From Pseudomonas asuensis (GTDB lineage: Bacteria; Pseudomonadota; Gammaproteobacteria; Pseudomonadales; Pseudomonadaceae), in NCBI RefSeq assembly GCF_014646755.1, contig NZ_BMNW01000002.1, forward strand, positions 494,035-558,034: 64,000 bases of DNA, read 5' to 3'. The notes below the pieces were generated by a model. That model made no database searches. It saw only the letters and a list, made by a program, of their open reading frames with translations, and was not told the DNA's origin. Numbering within the stretch: position 1 is the first letter of the stretch; every line of letters begins with the position of its first letter. A program made the position numbers and the translations under genes. Of this stretch, positions 1 to 7,893 are shown one piece after another.

Positions 1-95
1 CCGCCTTTATCCGAGAGAACGTCTCTAGTCCACACTGATTTGGCCGATATAGCGATTTGAATTACCCCATGCGGAGGTAGAAAAGGATCGCGGCC

Positions 96-902
96 ATGAC
101 TGAAACCGACATTGAAGAACCCACTACCGCCGAGGAAAGCGCCCCCGAGAAGCAGACGCACCCGTGGGCCGAACTCGGACCAGAGCATTTTTACCTGTTG
201 CGCCTGGCGCCATTACCCACCGATCGCATTACCGGACCACGGCCCCTGCGCTTCGTCCAGTTTGGCAAGACCGAGCGACATGGCGATGATCTCAGCGTTT
301 TATCATTGAGCATTCAGCTGCCCGGACAGCGTGTGCACCGTGATCAGAACCTCCTGAATATCTGGGCAGATCACGAGAATAAGGAGATCCGCTTTACCGC
401 CGAACCGGGTGTACTCGAAGGTGGACTTTTGCAGGTCGAGCCGTCCAACCGTGGCCTGGGCCGTTTCCTGTTGGCTCAAGGAATTGCATGGGCCAAGGCA
501 AACTGGGGTCACTACAAAGTGGCCAATCTCGACCTGCCTGCCCGCGATGGGTTTGTTGAGGAGATGCGCAAGCGCCGAGACCACGCACTGGAAGCTCAAG
601 GTTTTACCCTGACCTATCTTGAGGGACAGACCCTTAAAGCGGTTTGCAGCACCCCTAAGGTCAGCGAGCTGAGCAGCGAGTGGAACATGGACAAGGTACA
701 GGTACTCTCCCTGTTGGATGTGGGCAGTATGCTGGAGCAGGCCGACAAAAATTTGCATGAGCGTGACCTCAGTCTGTTCAAGCTGCAAGAGCAGATTGCC
801 GCTTATCGCCGGGACGATGCAGGCCTTAAATTCACAATGGCTTGCCTGACTGCGTTCTGCCTGTTCGAGGCCGGACTGTTGATCTGGATGGTGTTTCACT
901 GA
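96..902 (+). CDS. Tail-anchored GNAT-like protein of unknown function
   Basis: Not a family I can name. The 268-residue product has an acidic, low-complexity N-terminus (about residues 1-25). A middle region (about 95-195) resembles a GNAT fold: NRGLGRFLL followed by a helix looks like the acetyl-CoA-binding motif A, and the later strand-helix-strand pattern (RRDHALEAQGF, then a strand) fits the end of that fold. A charged, probably coiled-coil stretch (about 205-240) precedes one hydrophobic C-terminal segment (about 247-266) ending WMVFH, so the protein is probably anchored in the inner membrane with its bulk in the cytoplasm. AGGA at 84-87 gives an 8-nt spacer to the ATG. A strong terminator follows, so it appears monocistronic. 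Acetyltransferase activity is inference only; the fold could be catalytically dead. Confidence 0.75.
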   Translation: MTETDIEEPTTAEESAPEKQTHPWAELGPEHFYLLRLAPLPTDRITGPRPLRFVQFGKTERHGDDLSVLSLSIQLPGQRVHRDQNLLNIWADHENKEIRFTAEPGVLEGGLLQVEPSNRGLGRFLLAQGIAWAKANWGHYKVANLDLPARDGFVEEMRKRRDHALEAQGFTLTYLEGQTLKAVCSTPKVSELSSEWNMDKVQVLSLLDVGSMLEQADKNLHERDLSLFKLQEQIAAYRRDDAGLKFTMACLTAFCLFEAGLLIWMVFH

Positions 903-906
903 ACCA

Positions 907-950
907 CAGGGCTTCAGGCGTTTTAGCTACACCTGAAGCCCTGCTTTTTT
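907..950 (+). terminator. Rho-independent terminator after the GNAT-like gene
   Basis: A perfect 12-bp inverted repeat (907-918 with 932-943, arms CAGGGCTTCAGG and its complement) is followed by a run of six T at 945-950. This is a textbook intrinsic terminator five bases after the stop codon of the upstream gene. Confidence 0.93.
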
Positions 951-1430
951 CTACCAACAACCTTCTGGAGAGCGCTCGCTACTGGTGGCAGGCACTGTTT
1001 CCGCAGTAATTAGCCCCCGAATACAGGCCAGCGTCTCATCGTTGGTTTTGATAAGGTTCTCAAGGCTTCCTGCCTTTTTCCAGTCGCGGATGTGCTCAAT
1101 ACCCTAAAAGGCATGCTTGCCATTATAGGTATTCTGGGGTTGCATCAGAGCTACGTCATAGCGGGGATGCTCATGGCTCTCTAATGTCATGCGTGCCGTG
1201 AGCTTTTCATACATGGGAATGCCAGTATTGAAGCGCTTGATATATTGCGGGACCTGAGGCGCGTTGACGCCGGGTGCCAACTCTTTGGAGAAAAGCAATC
1301 AGCTCCCCTAGCAATGCATCAGCCTCACGGGCTTCCTTGATGAACGGTGAGCCATGCAGAATTCGACAAACTCAGTCGCTTCGGCAAGAACAAATTAAGG
1401 GCGGCAGTGATCCTGTATCCTTCATCTCAG
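951..1430 (-). pseudogene. Decayed gene, family unknown
   Basis: On the minus strand this stretch reads as one protein-like sequence only if two frame changes and one in-frame stop are bridged. From the 5' side it reads LAEATEFVEF, then in another frame GSPFIKEAREADALLGELIAF (near 1345-1285), then in a third KELAPGVNAPQVPQYIKRF to NTYNGKHAF. A TAG at about 1107 interrupts it, and the same frame then continues GIEHIRDWKKAGSLENLIK and further, to a stop at 951-953. Each piece looks like genuine protein sequence, so this is best read as a gene of roughly 150 residues in decay rather than an intergenic spacer. I do not recognise the family. The 64-residue open frame inside it (1104-1298) should not be treated as a gene by itself. 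Confidence 0.6.
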
Positions 1431-1708
1431 TAAGAAATTAGTGGCCTCGGAAACCGATGGCACATGAGAGGGAGAACGGCAGGCTCAACACCGCCCTTCT
1501 CGGTAACATAAGTCTGAATAAAGACGTTTCACAAACGCCAGACTCTATACGAAAAGTCTTCGAGCGAAGGTCAGGCGAGGCAAAAATCGGTAAGGAAGCG
1601 GAGTGTATTGCAAATGAGCATTCCGAATCGATTTTTAACGAAGCATCACTGAGCGCAGATACGTTTCGTACAGAGCCTAATACCCATTATTACTACAACG
1701 GAGCGCTT
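1431..1708. other. Spacer with no convincing gene
   Basis: An open frame runs from 1457 into the next gene, but its first 84 codons have an unremarkable, composition-driven look and no ribosome binding site at 1457. The stretch probably holds the leader and promoter of the small membrane protein gene that starts at 1709. I could not pick a confident -35/-10 pair. Confidence 0.4.
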
Positions 1709-1888
1709 ATGAGCACCTGGGTTCTTCTAGTGGTGACCCTTATAAATACAGTCAACAATCACGGTGATAAAGGCACTTCCCCCATGGTGGCGATGCAGGA
1801 GTTCAATTCACAAAAAACCTGCATGGACGCGCGGACTCAGCTGATCAAAATGAATCCTGCCATTAGTGCATCGTGCGTTCTTAAATAA
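1709..1888 (+). CDS. Small membrane/secreted protein (59 aa)
   Basis: The product begins MSTWVLLVVTLINTVN, a hydrophobic segment long enough for a membrane span or uncleaved signal. A short polar region follows with two cysteines, at KTCMDAR and near the C-terminus at SASCVLK. I have seen this general design (hydrophobic start, MxEFNSxxxC, C-terminal ASCV) in small uncharacterised proteobacterial proteins, and the two cysteines could form a disulfide outside the cytoplasm. The start at 1709 is preferred over the in-frame ATG at 1457 because GGAG sits at 1700-1703, five bases upstream, and because everything before residue 1 lacks conserved character. Function unknown. Confidence 0.62.
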   Translation: MSTWVLLVVTLINTVNNHGDKGTSPMVAMQEFNSQKTCMDARTQLIKMNPAISASCVLK

Positions 1889-1999
1889 CCGCGCCGCACC
1901 TTACACAAGGGCCAACGACCTGCTCAAATCCAGCTGCAGGCAGGCCTTTTCTGCCACTACATACCGAGCACTACGGCAGATCAATCCATAGCAGACCTC

Positions 2000-2689
2000 T
2001 CACTGTACCCGACAGCCTTTTCGAGTAACTTCCAGGGTTTTATAAGCGGCCTGTTGGGCGTAACGGGGTACCTCCTGGACGAAACGCTCTGGGTCATCAA
2101 AGGGAAGCTGCTTAAGTGCTTCAGGGCTAAGCGTCCACCATTGAGAGGCCAAGAGTTTTTCAATCAACTCAGGAGCAAAACGGTATCGAATGATCCGGGC
2201 CGGCGAGCCACCAACAATGGCATAGGGCGGGACATCCTTGGTGACCAATGCACGTGCGCCGATAATGGCACCTGTTCCAATCGTGAGCCCATCCATGATC
2301 ATGGCATCACGGCCAATCCATACGTCATGACCTATGATGGTCACCCCCTGCTTGCCCTGATAAGGCAGGCCAGCCTCATCGGAAGCAAACGGGTGAGAGG
2401 TCGCCCAGTGTAGGGGATGGGTGTCTCTTTCCTGACCAATCAAAACGTTATTACTAATCGAACAGAAACGGCCAATCGATTGGACTAAATAGAGTTCACT
2501 GCCGCCTCGAATATAGGTATAAGCCCCAATAGAAAGCTGCCGAGCAGCGATTTCTACAGGGCCAACCGAAGCATGCTCTTCAAGCAGCAATGTGGTCCTG
2601 CTACTGACTCCCAAAGGGCCATTTGAAAGTTTGCATCCCTGCTTTCTGATCCAACGCTTCCAGTACGTATTTCTAAGCTTTTTAATCAC
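2000..2689 (-). CDS. Left-handed beta-helix (hexapeptide) O-acetyltransferase, CatB/XAT-like
   Basis: The 229-residue protein has a basic N-terminal helix and then hexapeptide repeats of the [LIV]-G-x4 type that build a left-handed beta-helix (about residues 50-165: SIGRFCSISNNVLIG, VTIIGHDVWIGRDAMIMDG, IGTGAIIGARALVTKDV). The THPLHWATSHP segment carries the histidines typical of the xenobiotic/CatB-type acetyltransferase active site, and VVGGSPARIIRYRF is the standard end of the helix. Such enzymes transfer acetyl from acetyl-CoA to a sugar or drug hydroxyl; the acceptor cannot be told from sequence. It stands alone next to decayed DNA, so horizontal acquisition is possible. Calling it chloramphenicol resistance would be over-reading. 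Confidence 0.85.
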   Translation of the reverse strand: MIKKLRNTYWKRWIRKQGCKLSNGPLGVSSRTTLLLEEHASVGPVEIAARQLSIGAYTYIRGGSELYLVQSIGRFCSISNNVLIGQERDTHPLHWATSHPFASDEAGLPYQGKQGVTIIGHDVWIGRDAMIMDGLTIGTGAIIGARALVTKDVPPYAIVGGSPARIIRYRFAPELIEKLLASQWWTLSPEALKQLPFDDPERFVQEVPRYAQQAAYKTLEVTRKGCRVQ

Positions 2690-2796
2690 AGCGCTTTCTC
2701 AATCCCCTAATTCCTCAGCCGGAGCATTTGCTTAAGATAAAAGCTCCGGCATTAGTATTACCCATGTTGAAAGGCACAGGGTAAAAGCGTGGCAGC

Positions 2797-4086
2797 TCAC
2801 CGTATAGTCAGATGCTTGTCATCCAATGACGTGACAGCATTCATAGGTCGATCTGACATGAGAAAGGCTCGCATGTCTGCGCCGCTGGGCTGCTGATAGA
2901 TACGAAGCCCGAATTCCGGCAGGATAGCCATCAGGTGATCAAAGATATCGCTTTGGATATTCTCGTACTGCGTCCAGATCACCGTGTTGGTAAAGCAGTA
3001 CACTTCCAGGGGCAAACCACTGGATGTGGGGTCAAGCTGGCGAACCAGCAGTGTCATGTCCTGCCGAAGACCAGGATGGCTACGCAGGTAACGCTCGATA
3101 TACACGCGAAATGTACCCAGATTGGTGATCCGACGTGTATTGACGGGCTCCTGGCCACGCTCGGCCAGCTTCTCGTTCCACTCGTTCAGCTCCTTCTGCT
3201 TATTGTCCAGGTAGTCGGCCAGCAGGCTGAAACGGTGCAGGTGCCGATATTCATCACCGTCGATGAAATGCACACTCTGCTGATCCAGAAACAGGCTGCG
3301 CTTGATACGGCGGCCGCCTGACTCCTGCATGCCTCGATAATTTTTGAAGGCGTCAGAGATAAAGCGCTTGGTGGGAATAGTGGTGATGGTCTTGTCAAAA
3401 TTCTGCACTTTTACCGTATGCAGTGCGATGTCGATGACATCCCCACTAGCGTTTAGCTGAGGCATTTCTATCCAGTCGCCGATCCGCACGATGTCACCGG
3501 ATGATATTTGTACGCTGGCCACAAGCGACAGGAGCGTGTCCTGAAAGATCAATAACAGCACAGCTGCCATCGCACCCAGACCGGACAGGAGAATCAGCGG
3601 AGAGCGATCAATCAGCGTGGCGATGATAAGAATGGACGCTACGCAAAATATCCCAATTTTGATGACCTGGATGTAGCCCTTGATGGGGCGAAAGCGCGCA
3701 TCAGGCCGACGCTGATAAACCGCATTGACGATATCCAGCAGATTACTGATCGCCAGAACGATCGTCAGGATAATGAAAGCGCTACACACGTTTTCGACTA
3801 CCGTAACCAGTGCCTCCGGCAAGCCAGGCACAGCGACGATACCTGTAGAAAGGATCAAGGCCGGTACTACATTGGCCAGACGCGCGATCATTGGTGTATT
3901 GGTGACTTCGCTTTTAAGGCCCAACGAAGCGCTGCTTAACAGGCGGTAGACGCCTCTCACCAGAATGCGTTTCACAATCCAGTTGCACAGCCAGGCAGCC
4001 AGCAACAGTACTGTCAGACAGAACAGCGTATAAAACTCGGGATAATTCCTGAGCCAATCCAACGAGGCATTCAAATAAGTAGTCAT
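2797..4086 (-). CDS. YbdG/MscM-like small-conductance mechanosensitive channel
   Basis: This is a 429-residue inner-membrane channel of the MscS superfamily, which releases solutes on hypo-osmotic stress. About five membrane segments occupy residues 15-170. They are followed by the pore helix and beta domain (GAMAAVLLLIFQDTLLS, then VASVQISSGDIVRIGDWIEM), where the Gly/Ala-rich helix lines the pore. The long soluble C-terminal region with RRITNLGTFRVYIERYL matches the YbdG branch rather than MscS itself. I chose the ATG at 4086 (MTTYLNAS); the open frame extends to 4155, but the extra residues are basic and unlike the family N-terminus. It is transcribed away from the mannitol regulator and shares the 4087-4200 spacer with it. 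Confidence 0.9.
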   Translation of the reverse strand: MTTYLNASLDWLRNYPEFYTLFCLTVLLLAAWLCNWIVKRILVRGVYRLLSSASLGLKSEVTNTPMIARLANVVPALILSTGIVAVPGLPEALVTVVENVCSAFIILTIVLAISNLLDIVNAVYQRRPDARFRPIKGYIQVIKIGIFCVASILIIATLIDRSPLILLSGLGAMAAVLLLIFQDTLLSLVASVQISSGDIVRIGDWIEMPQLNASGDVIDIALHTVKVQNFDKTITTIPTKRFISDAFKNYRGMQESGGRRIKRSLFLDQQSVHFIDGDEYRHLHRFSLLADYLDNKQKELNEWNEKLAERGQEPVNTRRITNLGTFRVYIERYLRSHPGLRQDMTLLVRQLDPTSSGLPLEVYCFTNTVIWTQYENIQSDIFDHLMAILPEFGLRIYQQPSGADMRAFLMSDRPMNAVTSLDDKHLTIR

Positions 4087-4200
4087 AATGTTTACTTTTC
4101 TTATTGCACCGCCCCGCTTCGGGCGGCATGGAGGCGTTACGGTAGCAAAATGCAACCGGCTTCTGTATGACTAGCGACAAAGCGGCACCCGCTAATCTGT

Positions 4201-5199
4201 ATGAACCGCCTTATTGAGTGTTTGAAGACATTTCAGACGAAGCCGACTATGCTGCCTTGGCCTTTTCCGTATAACCACAACATCACGGACCCGGCCATGA
4301 CTCGAGCTCTACGCAAACGCGATCCGTCGTATGAACTGATGGACGACCTTAGCGGCCACTCAGTGATCTACCGCGAACACGGCTTCCCCTGCCCGCTGGT
4401 TCGCTGGCATTTTCATAAGGAATACGAGCTGCATCTGATTACAGCCAGCGCCGGCACAGCCTTTATTGGGGACTATATCGGCAGTTTTTACCCGTACAGC
4501 CTGTTCCTGACTGGCCCTAACCTGCCTCATAACTGGATCAGCCAGATAGCCGAGGGCGAAATCGTCGACAAGCGCGACATGCTGGTCAACTTTACCGACG
4601 AGACGCTTGAAAACGCAGCCACGGTCTTTCCCGAGCTTAATTCGTTGAACCCCCTGCTTGAACGTGCTCGCTTCGGCATTCAGTTTAACTGCTCGCATAC
4701 CATTGCTGAATCAGCAGACCTCCTGCAGCGCATCGCTGACTCAAAAGGTGCCAGCCGGCTAGGGCATTTTTTCGTACTGATGGAGTTGCTGGCAGCCTGT
4801 GAGGATTACCACCTGCTGAGCGGAGCACCGATTCGCTCAGAGGATGACGAGCACACATTGGACCGCACCAACAAGGCACTCAATTTTATTTTCGAACGCT
4901 ATACCAGCGAGCTGACACTGGAAGAGGCTGCAGAGCACTTGGGCATGACGCCTACCTACTTTTCCCGATTCTTTCGCAAGGCTACGGGGCGGTGCTTTAT
5001 CGAGTTTGTGAATAGCCTGCGTATCAGCAAATCTTGTGAGCTGTTATCGCAGAGTGAAAAAGCAGTGACTGACGTCTGTTTTGAGTCAGGCTTCAATAAC
5101 ATTTCCAATTTCAATCGCCGCTTTCAGCAAATGAAGGGCATGACGCCTTCCCATTATCGACGCCTAACCGCACGGCGCTTGACCGAGCAAAACGTATAA
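4201..5199 (+). CDS. mtlR: AraC-family activator of the mannitol operon
   Basis: The protein has an N-terminal cupin-like sensor domain (about residues 50-190, with VRWHFHKEYELHLI and HNWI) and a C-terminal AraC DNA-binding domain with two helix-turn-helix motifs (about residues 235-325: TLEEAAEHLGMTPTYFSRFF and AVTDVCFESGFNNISNFNRRF). It lies directly upstream of and in the same direction as the polyol transport and catabolic genes, as mtlR does in P. fluorescens, where it activates the operon in response to mannitol, arabitol or sorbitol. The start is uncertain: ATG codons at 4201, 4249 and 4297 are all in frame with no strong ribosome binding site. The last would give 300 residues, close to what I would expect of the family. 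Confidence 0.9.
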   Translation: MNRLIECLKTFQTKPTMLPWPFPYNHNITDPAMTRALRKRDPSYELMDDLSGHSVIYREHGFPCPLVRWHFHKEYELHLITASAGTAFIGDYIGSFYPYSLFLTGPNLPHNWISQIAEGEIVDKRDMLVNFTDETLENAATVFPELNSLNPLLERARFGIQFNCSHTIAESADLLQRIADSKGASRLGHFFVLMELLAACEDYHLLSGAPIRSEDDEHTLDRTNKALNFIFERYTSELTLEEAAEHLGMTPTYFSRFFRKATGRCFIEFVNSLRISKSCELLSQSEKAVTDVCFESGFNNISNFNRRFQQMKGMTPSHYRRLTARRLTEQNV

Positions 5200-5300
5200 A
5201 ACCGACTCAACCTTTATCAATACCATGCATTTTCTGTCACGCAGGCTCAGTGCTAAAAATCTGCAGAGCCTTATTACAGAGCTATTCGTACGTAAACGGC

Positions 5301-5323
5301 TTATAAAAGGTCGCTTTTTATAA
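5301..5323. promoter_or_regulatory. AT-rich inverted repeat upstream of the mtlE operator
   Basis: TTATAAAA at 5301-5308 is mirrored exactly by its complement at 5316-5323, with a 7-base centre. It abuts the MtlR-type direct repeat that begins at 5323. It could be the tail of an mtlR terminator (T-run at 5315-5319) or a binding site for another regulator; the sequence does not decide. Confidence 0.5.
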
Positions 5324-5359
5324 GTGCAAAAAAGTATCAGTCAGTGTGCATTTTCGCAT
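5323..5359 (+). promoter_or_regulatory. Putative MtlR operator (two direct half-sites)
   Basis: AGTGC(5323-5327)-N5-AGTAT(5333-5337)-N7-TGTGC(5345-5349)-N5-CGCAT(5355-5359) forms two similar half-sites repeated with a 22-bp period. From memory, the published P. fluorescens mannitol operator is AGTGC-N4-AGTAT-N7-AGTGC-N4-AGGAT, so three of four blocks match well, with one extra base in each inner gap. The repeat ends at the edge of a possible -35 element, the arrangement expected for an AraC-type activator touching sigma-70 RNA polymerase. Confidence 0.7.
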
Positions 5360-5389
5360 TTGTCTATTATCAGCCTTAAGGGGTGTAAT
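5360..5389 (+). promoter_or_regulatory. Candidate sigma-70 promoter of the mtlEFGKDY operon
   Basis: TTGTCT at 5360-5365 and TGTAAT at 5384-5389 are separated by 18 bases and sit immediately downstream of the proposed MtlR operator. Both hexamers deviate from consensus, as expected for a promoter that needs an activator. Transcription would start about 80-90 bases before mtlE. Confidence 0.5.
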
Positions 5390-5478
5390 TCAGACGAACA
5401 CACTCCTCCTGTTTCGTCGTCTGGAGGTTAAAACAACAATAAGAACTTCTGTGGCTATGACGCAGAAGGGAGTGCGAC

Positions 5479-6786
5479 ATGAACATGCTATTGAAAGCGC
5501 TTTTCGCCACAGCCGGAATTTGTGCCGTCACCTACGCTCAGGCCGCAACGGTCACCATCGCTACCGTTAACAACAGCGATATGATTCGAATGCAGCGACT
5601 CTCCAAAACGTTTGAAGAGCAGCATCCAGACATCAAACTCAAGTGGGTAGTCTTGGAGGAAAACGTCCTTCGGCAGCGCCTGACCACTGACATTGCTACC
5701 CAGGGCGGCCAGTTTGATGTATTGACCATTGGTATGTACGAAACCGGGCTCTGGGGTGCCAAGGGCTGGTTGGAACCCATGAAAAACCTGCCAGCCGACT
5801 ACGACGCGGACGATCTTTTCCCCTCGGTACGTGAAGGCCTGTCGGTCAAGGGTACGCTGTACGCCCTGCCCTTCTATGCTGAAAGCTCAATCACCTACTA
5901 CCGTACTGACTTGTTCAAGGGGGCCGGGCTGACCATGCCTGAGCAGCCTACATGGGAACAGCTGGGTGAGTTTGCCGCCAAACTTCACCAGCCAGATAAA
6001 GACCAGTACGGTATCTGCCTGCGTGGTAAAGCGGGCTGGGGTGAAAATATGGCGCTTGTTGGCACCATGGCCAATGCCTTTGGTGCCCGCTGGTTCGATG
6101 AAAAATGGCAGCCCGAATTTACCGGTCCGGAATGGACCAAAGCGGCCAGCTTTTATGTCGACACGATGAAGAAGTATGGCCCTCCAGGCGCGTCCAGTAA
6201 TGGCTTCAATGAGAATCTGGCTCTGTTCAATAGCGGCAAGTGCGCCATGTGGGTGGATGCCAGTGTGGCAGGTTCCTTTACGACTGATAAATCACAGAGC
6301 AAGGTGGCCGATCATGTCGGCTTTGCTGCCTCCCCCAGCCAGGTAACCGACAATGGTTCTTCCTGGCTCTACGCCTGGTCACTGGCGATTCCTTCCAGCT
6401 CCAAAAACAAGGAAGCCGCACAGTCGTTCGCCACCTGGGCAACCTCCAAGCAATACGCCAAGTTGGTTGCTGATAAGGAAGGTATTGCCAACGTCCCACC
6501 AGGCACCCGCAAGTCTACGTACAGCGATGCCTACATGCAGGCAGCCCCCTTCGCCAAGGTATCCCTGTCCATGCTGGAGAAAGCCGATCCGGCCCATCCA
6601 TCAGCCAAGCCTGTTCCATACATAGGCATTCAGTACGTCACCATCCCCGAGTTCCAGGCAATTGGCACCTCGGTAGGCAAATTGTTCTCGGCGGCCCTGA
6701 CCGGGCAGATGCCCGTAGAGCAGGCACTACAGGCGGCCCAGCAGTCGACCGCTCGTGAAATGAAGCGCGCGGGTTATCCCAAGTAG
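5479..6786 (+). CDS. mtlE: Polyol ABC transporter, periplasmic binding protein
   Basis: The 435-residue protein starts with a signal peptide (MNMLLKALFATAGICAVTYA, cleavage near AQA-A). It then has the extracellular solute-binding fold of family 1, with typical segments such as GGQFDVLTIGMYET, YALPFYAESSITYYRTDLF and MWVDASVAG. It should capture mannitol, glucitol or arabitol in the periplasm and hand it to the MtlF/MtlG permease. AAGGGAG at 5466-5472 gives a good ribosome binding site six bases before the ATG. First gene of the operon and the closest to the MtlR-type operator. Confidence 0.93.
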   Translation: MNMLLKALFATAGICAVTYAQAATVTIATVNNSDMIRMQRLSKTFEEQHPDIKLKWVVLEENVLRQRLTTDIATQGGQFDVLTIGMYETGLWGAKGWLEPMKNLPADYDADDLFPSVREGLSVKGTLYALPFYAESSITYYRTDLFKGAGLTMPEQPTWEQLGEFAAKLHQPDKDQYGICLRGKAGWGENMALVGTMANAFGARWFDEKWQPEFTGPEWTKAASFYVDTMKKYGPPGASSNGFNENLALFNSGKCAMWVDASVAGSFTTDKSQSKVADHVGFAASPSQVTDNGSSWLYAWSLAIPSSSKNKEAAQSFATWATSKQYAKLVADKEGIANVPPGTRKSTYSDAYMQAAPFAKVSLSMLEKADPAHPSAKPVPYIGIQYVTIPEFQAIGTSVGKLFSAALTGQMPVEQALQAAQQSTAREMKRAGYPK

Positions 6787-6905
6787 CCTGTTAACCGGCT
6801 CGGTGCAGCCTTGGTGGCTGCGCCGCCTTGGACAAGGCCTCCTACAGGGTCTCCCTGAAAGGCGGCCCTGCACCCCTTTCGCCGCAACGGTTCGGAGCGA
6901 TTGTC

Positions 6906-7844
6906 ATGAGCACTACTACCCTGAAAAGCCCCGTTTCTGCCCAAGCGCAACCCCGCAAGCATACAGCCCATAAACGCCGGACCAGCCCTGGTTGGTTTCT
7001 TGTAAGCCCGTCGGTTATGTTGCTGCTGCTGTGGATGATCGTGCCATTGGGCATGACAATCTATTTTTCTCTTATCCGTTACAACCTGCTCTACCCCGGC
7101 GAAAATGATTTTGTCGGCCTGGAAAACTTCGAGTATTTCGTCACCGATACCGGCTTTACGCCCGGCATGACCAATACCCTGCTGCTGGTCGGCAGTGTAT
7201 TACTGATCAGTGTGGTACTGGGTGTGCTGATTTCAGCGCTGCTGGAAGCCACCAACTTCTGGGGACGCGGCATTGTCCGGGTCTTGCTGATATCCCCTTT
7301 CTTCATCATGCCGACAGTCAGTGCACTGATCTGGAAAAACCTCATCTTCCATCCGGTCTCTGGAATCCTTGCAGCCGTGTGGAAGTTCTTTGGCGCACAG
7401 CCGGTCGACTGGCTGGCGCATTTCCCGTTGCTGTCGATCATTCTCATCGTGTCCTGGCAGTGGCTGCCCTTTGCCATCCTGATCCTGATGACGGCCATGC
7501 AGTCTCTCGACCAGGAGCAAAAGGAAGCGGCGCGTCTCGATGGTGCCGGTCCGCTTGCCATTTTCTGGCATCTGACACTGCCTCATCTGGCGCGGCCCAT
7601 TGCCGTGGTGGTGATGATCGAAACGATCTTCCTGCTTTCTGTATTCGCTGAAATCTTTACGACCACCAGCGGTGGTCCCGGCTTCGCCTCTACAAACCTT
7701 GCTTATCTGATCTACAACCAGGCGCTTCTGCAGTTCGATGTAGGCATGGCCTCGGCAGGCGGCTTGATTGCTGTTGTGATCGCCAACATCGCCGCCATCA
7801 TTCTGGTTCGGATGATTGGTAAGAACCTGACTCAACAGCAATGA
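6906..7844 (+). CDS. mtlF: Polyol ABC transporter permease
   Basis: This is a 312-residue permease with six predicted membrane segments and the EAA loop (EQKEAARLDGAGPLAIFWHLTLP, about residues 205-225) that contacts the ATPase. A long, basic N-terminal tail (about 30 residues) precedes the first span. The ATG at 6906 is chosen because GGAG at 6894-6897 is well placed, while the open frame upstream to 6828 adds residues with no membrane-protein character. The 119-bp gap after mtlE is the largest between the transporter genes. With MtlG it forms the transmembrane channel. Confidence 0.92.
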   Translation: MSTTTLKSPVSAQAQPRKHTAHKRRTSPGWFLVSPSVMLLLLWMIVPLGMTIYFSLIRYNLLYPGENDFVGLENFEYFVTDTGFTPGMTNTLLLVGSVLLISVVLGVLISALLEATNFWGRGIVRVLLISPFFIMPTVSALIWKNLIFHPVSGILAAVWKFFGAQPVDWLAHFPLLSIILIVSWQWLPFAILILMTAMQSLDQEQKEAARLDGAGPLAIFWHLTLPHLARPIAVVVMIETIFLLSVFAEIFTTTSGGPGFASTNLAYLIYNQALLQFDVGMASAGGLIAVVIANIAAIILVRMIGKNLTQQQ

Positions 7845-7893
7845 AGATATCCATGACGGTATATGCCACTGATGTTTTCATGAGGGCTTCAAG

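Noticed and set aside
303-899. Minus-strand open frame of 198 codons opposite the GNAT-like gene
   Set aside because: The plus-strand gene has a ribosome binding site, domain-like pattern, membrane anchor and terminator; the reverse frame has none of these.
1457-1708. N-terminal extension of the small membrane protein
   Set aside because: No ribosome binding site at 1457 and no conserved character before the ATG at 1709, which has a well-placed GGAG.
2718-2750. GCCGGAGC/GCTCCGGC inverted repeat downstream of the mechanosensitive channel gene
   Set aside because: The loop is 17 bases and there is no T-run on the minus strand, so calling it a terminator is not justified.
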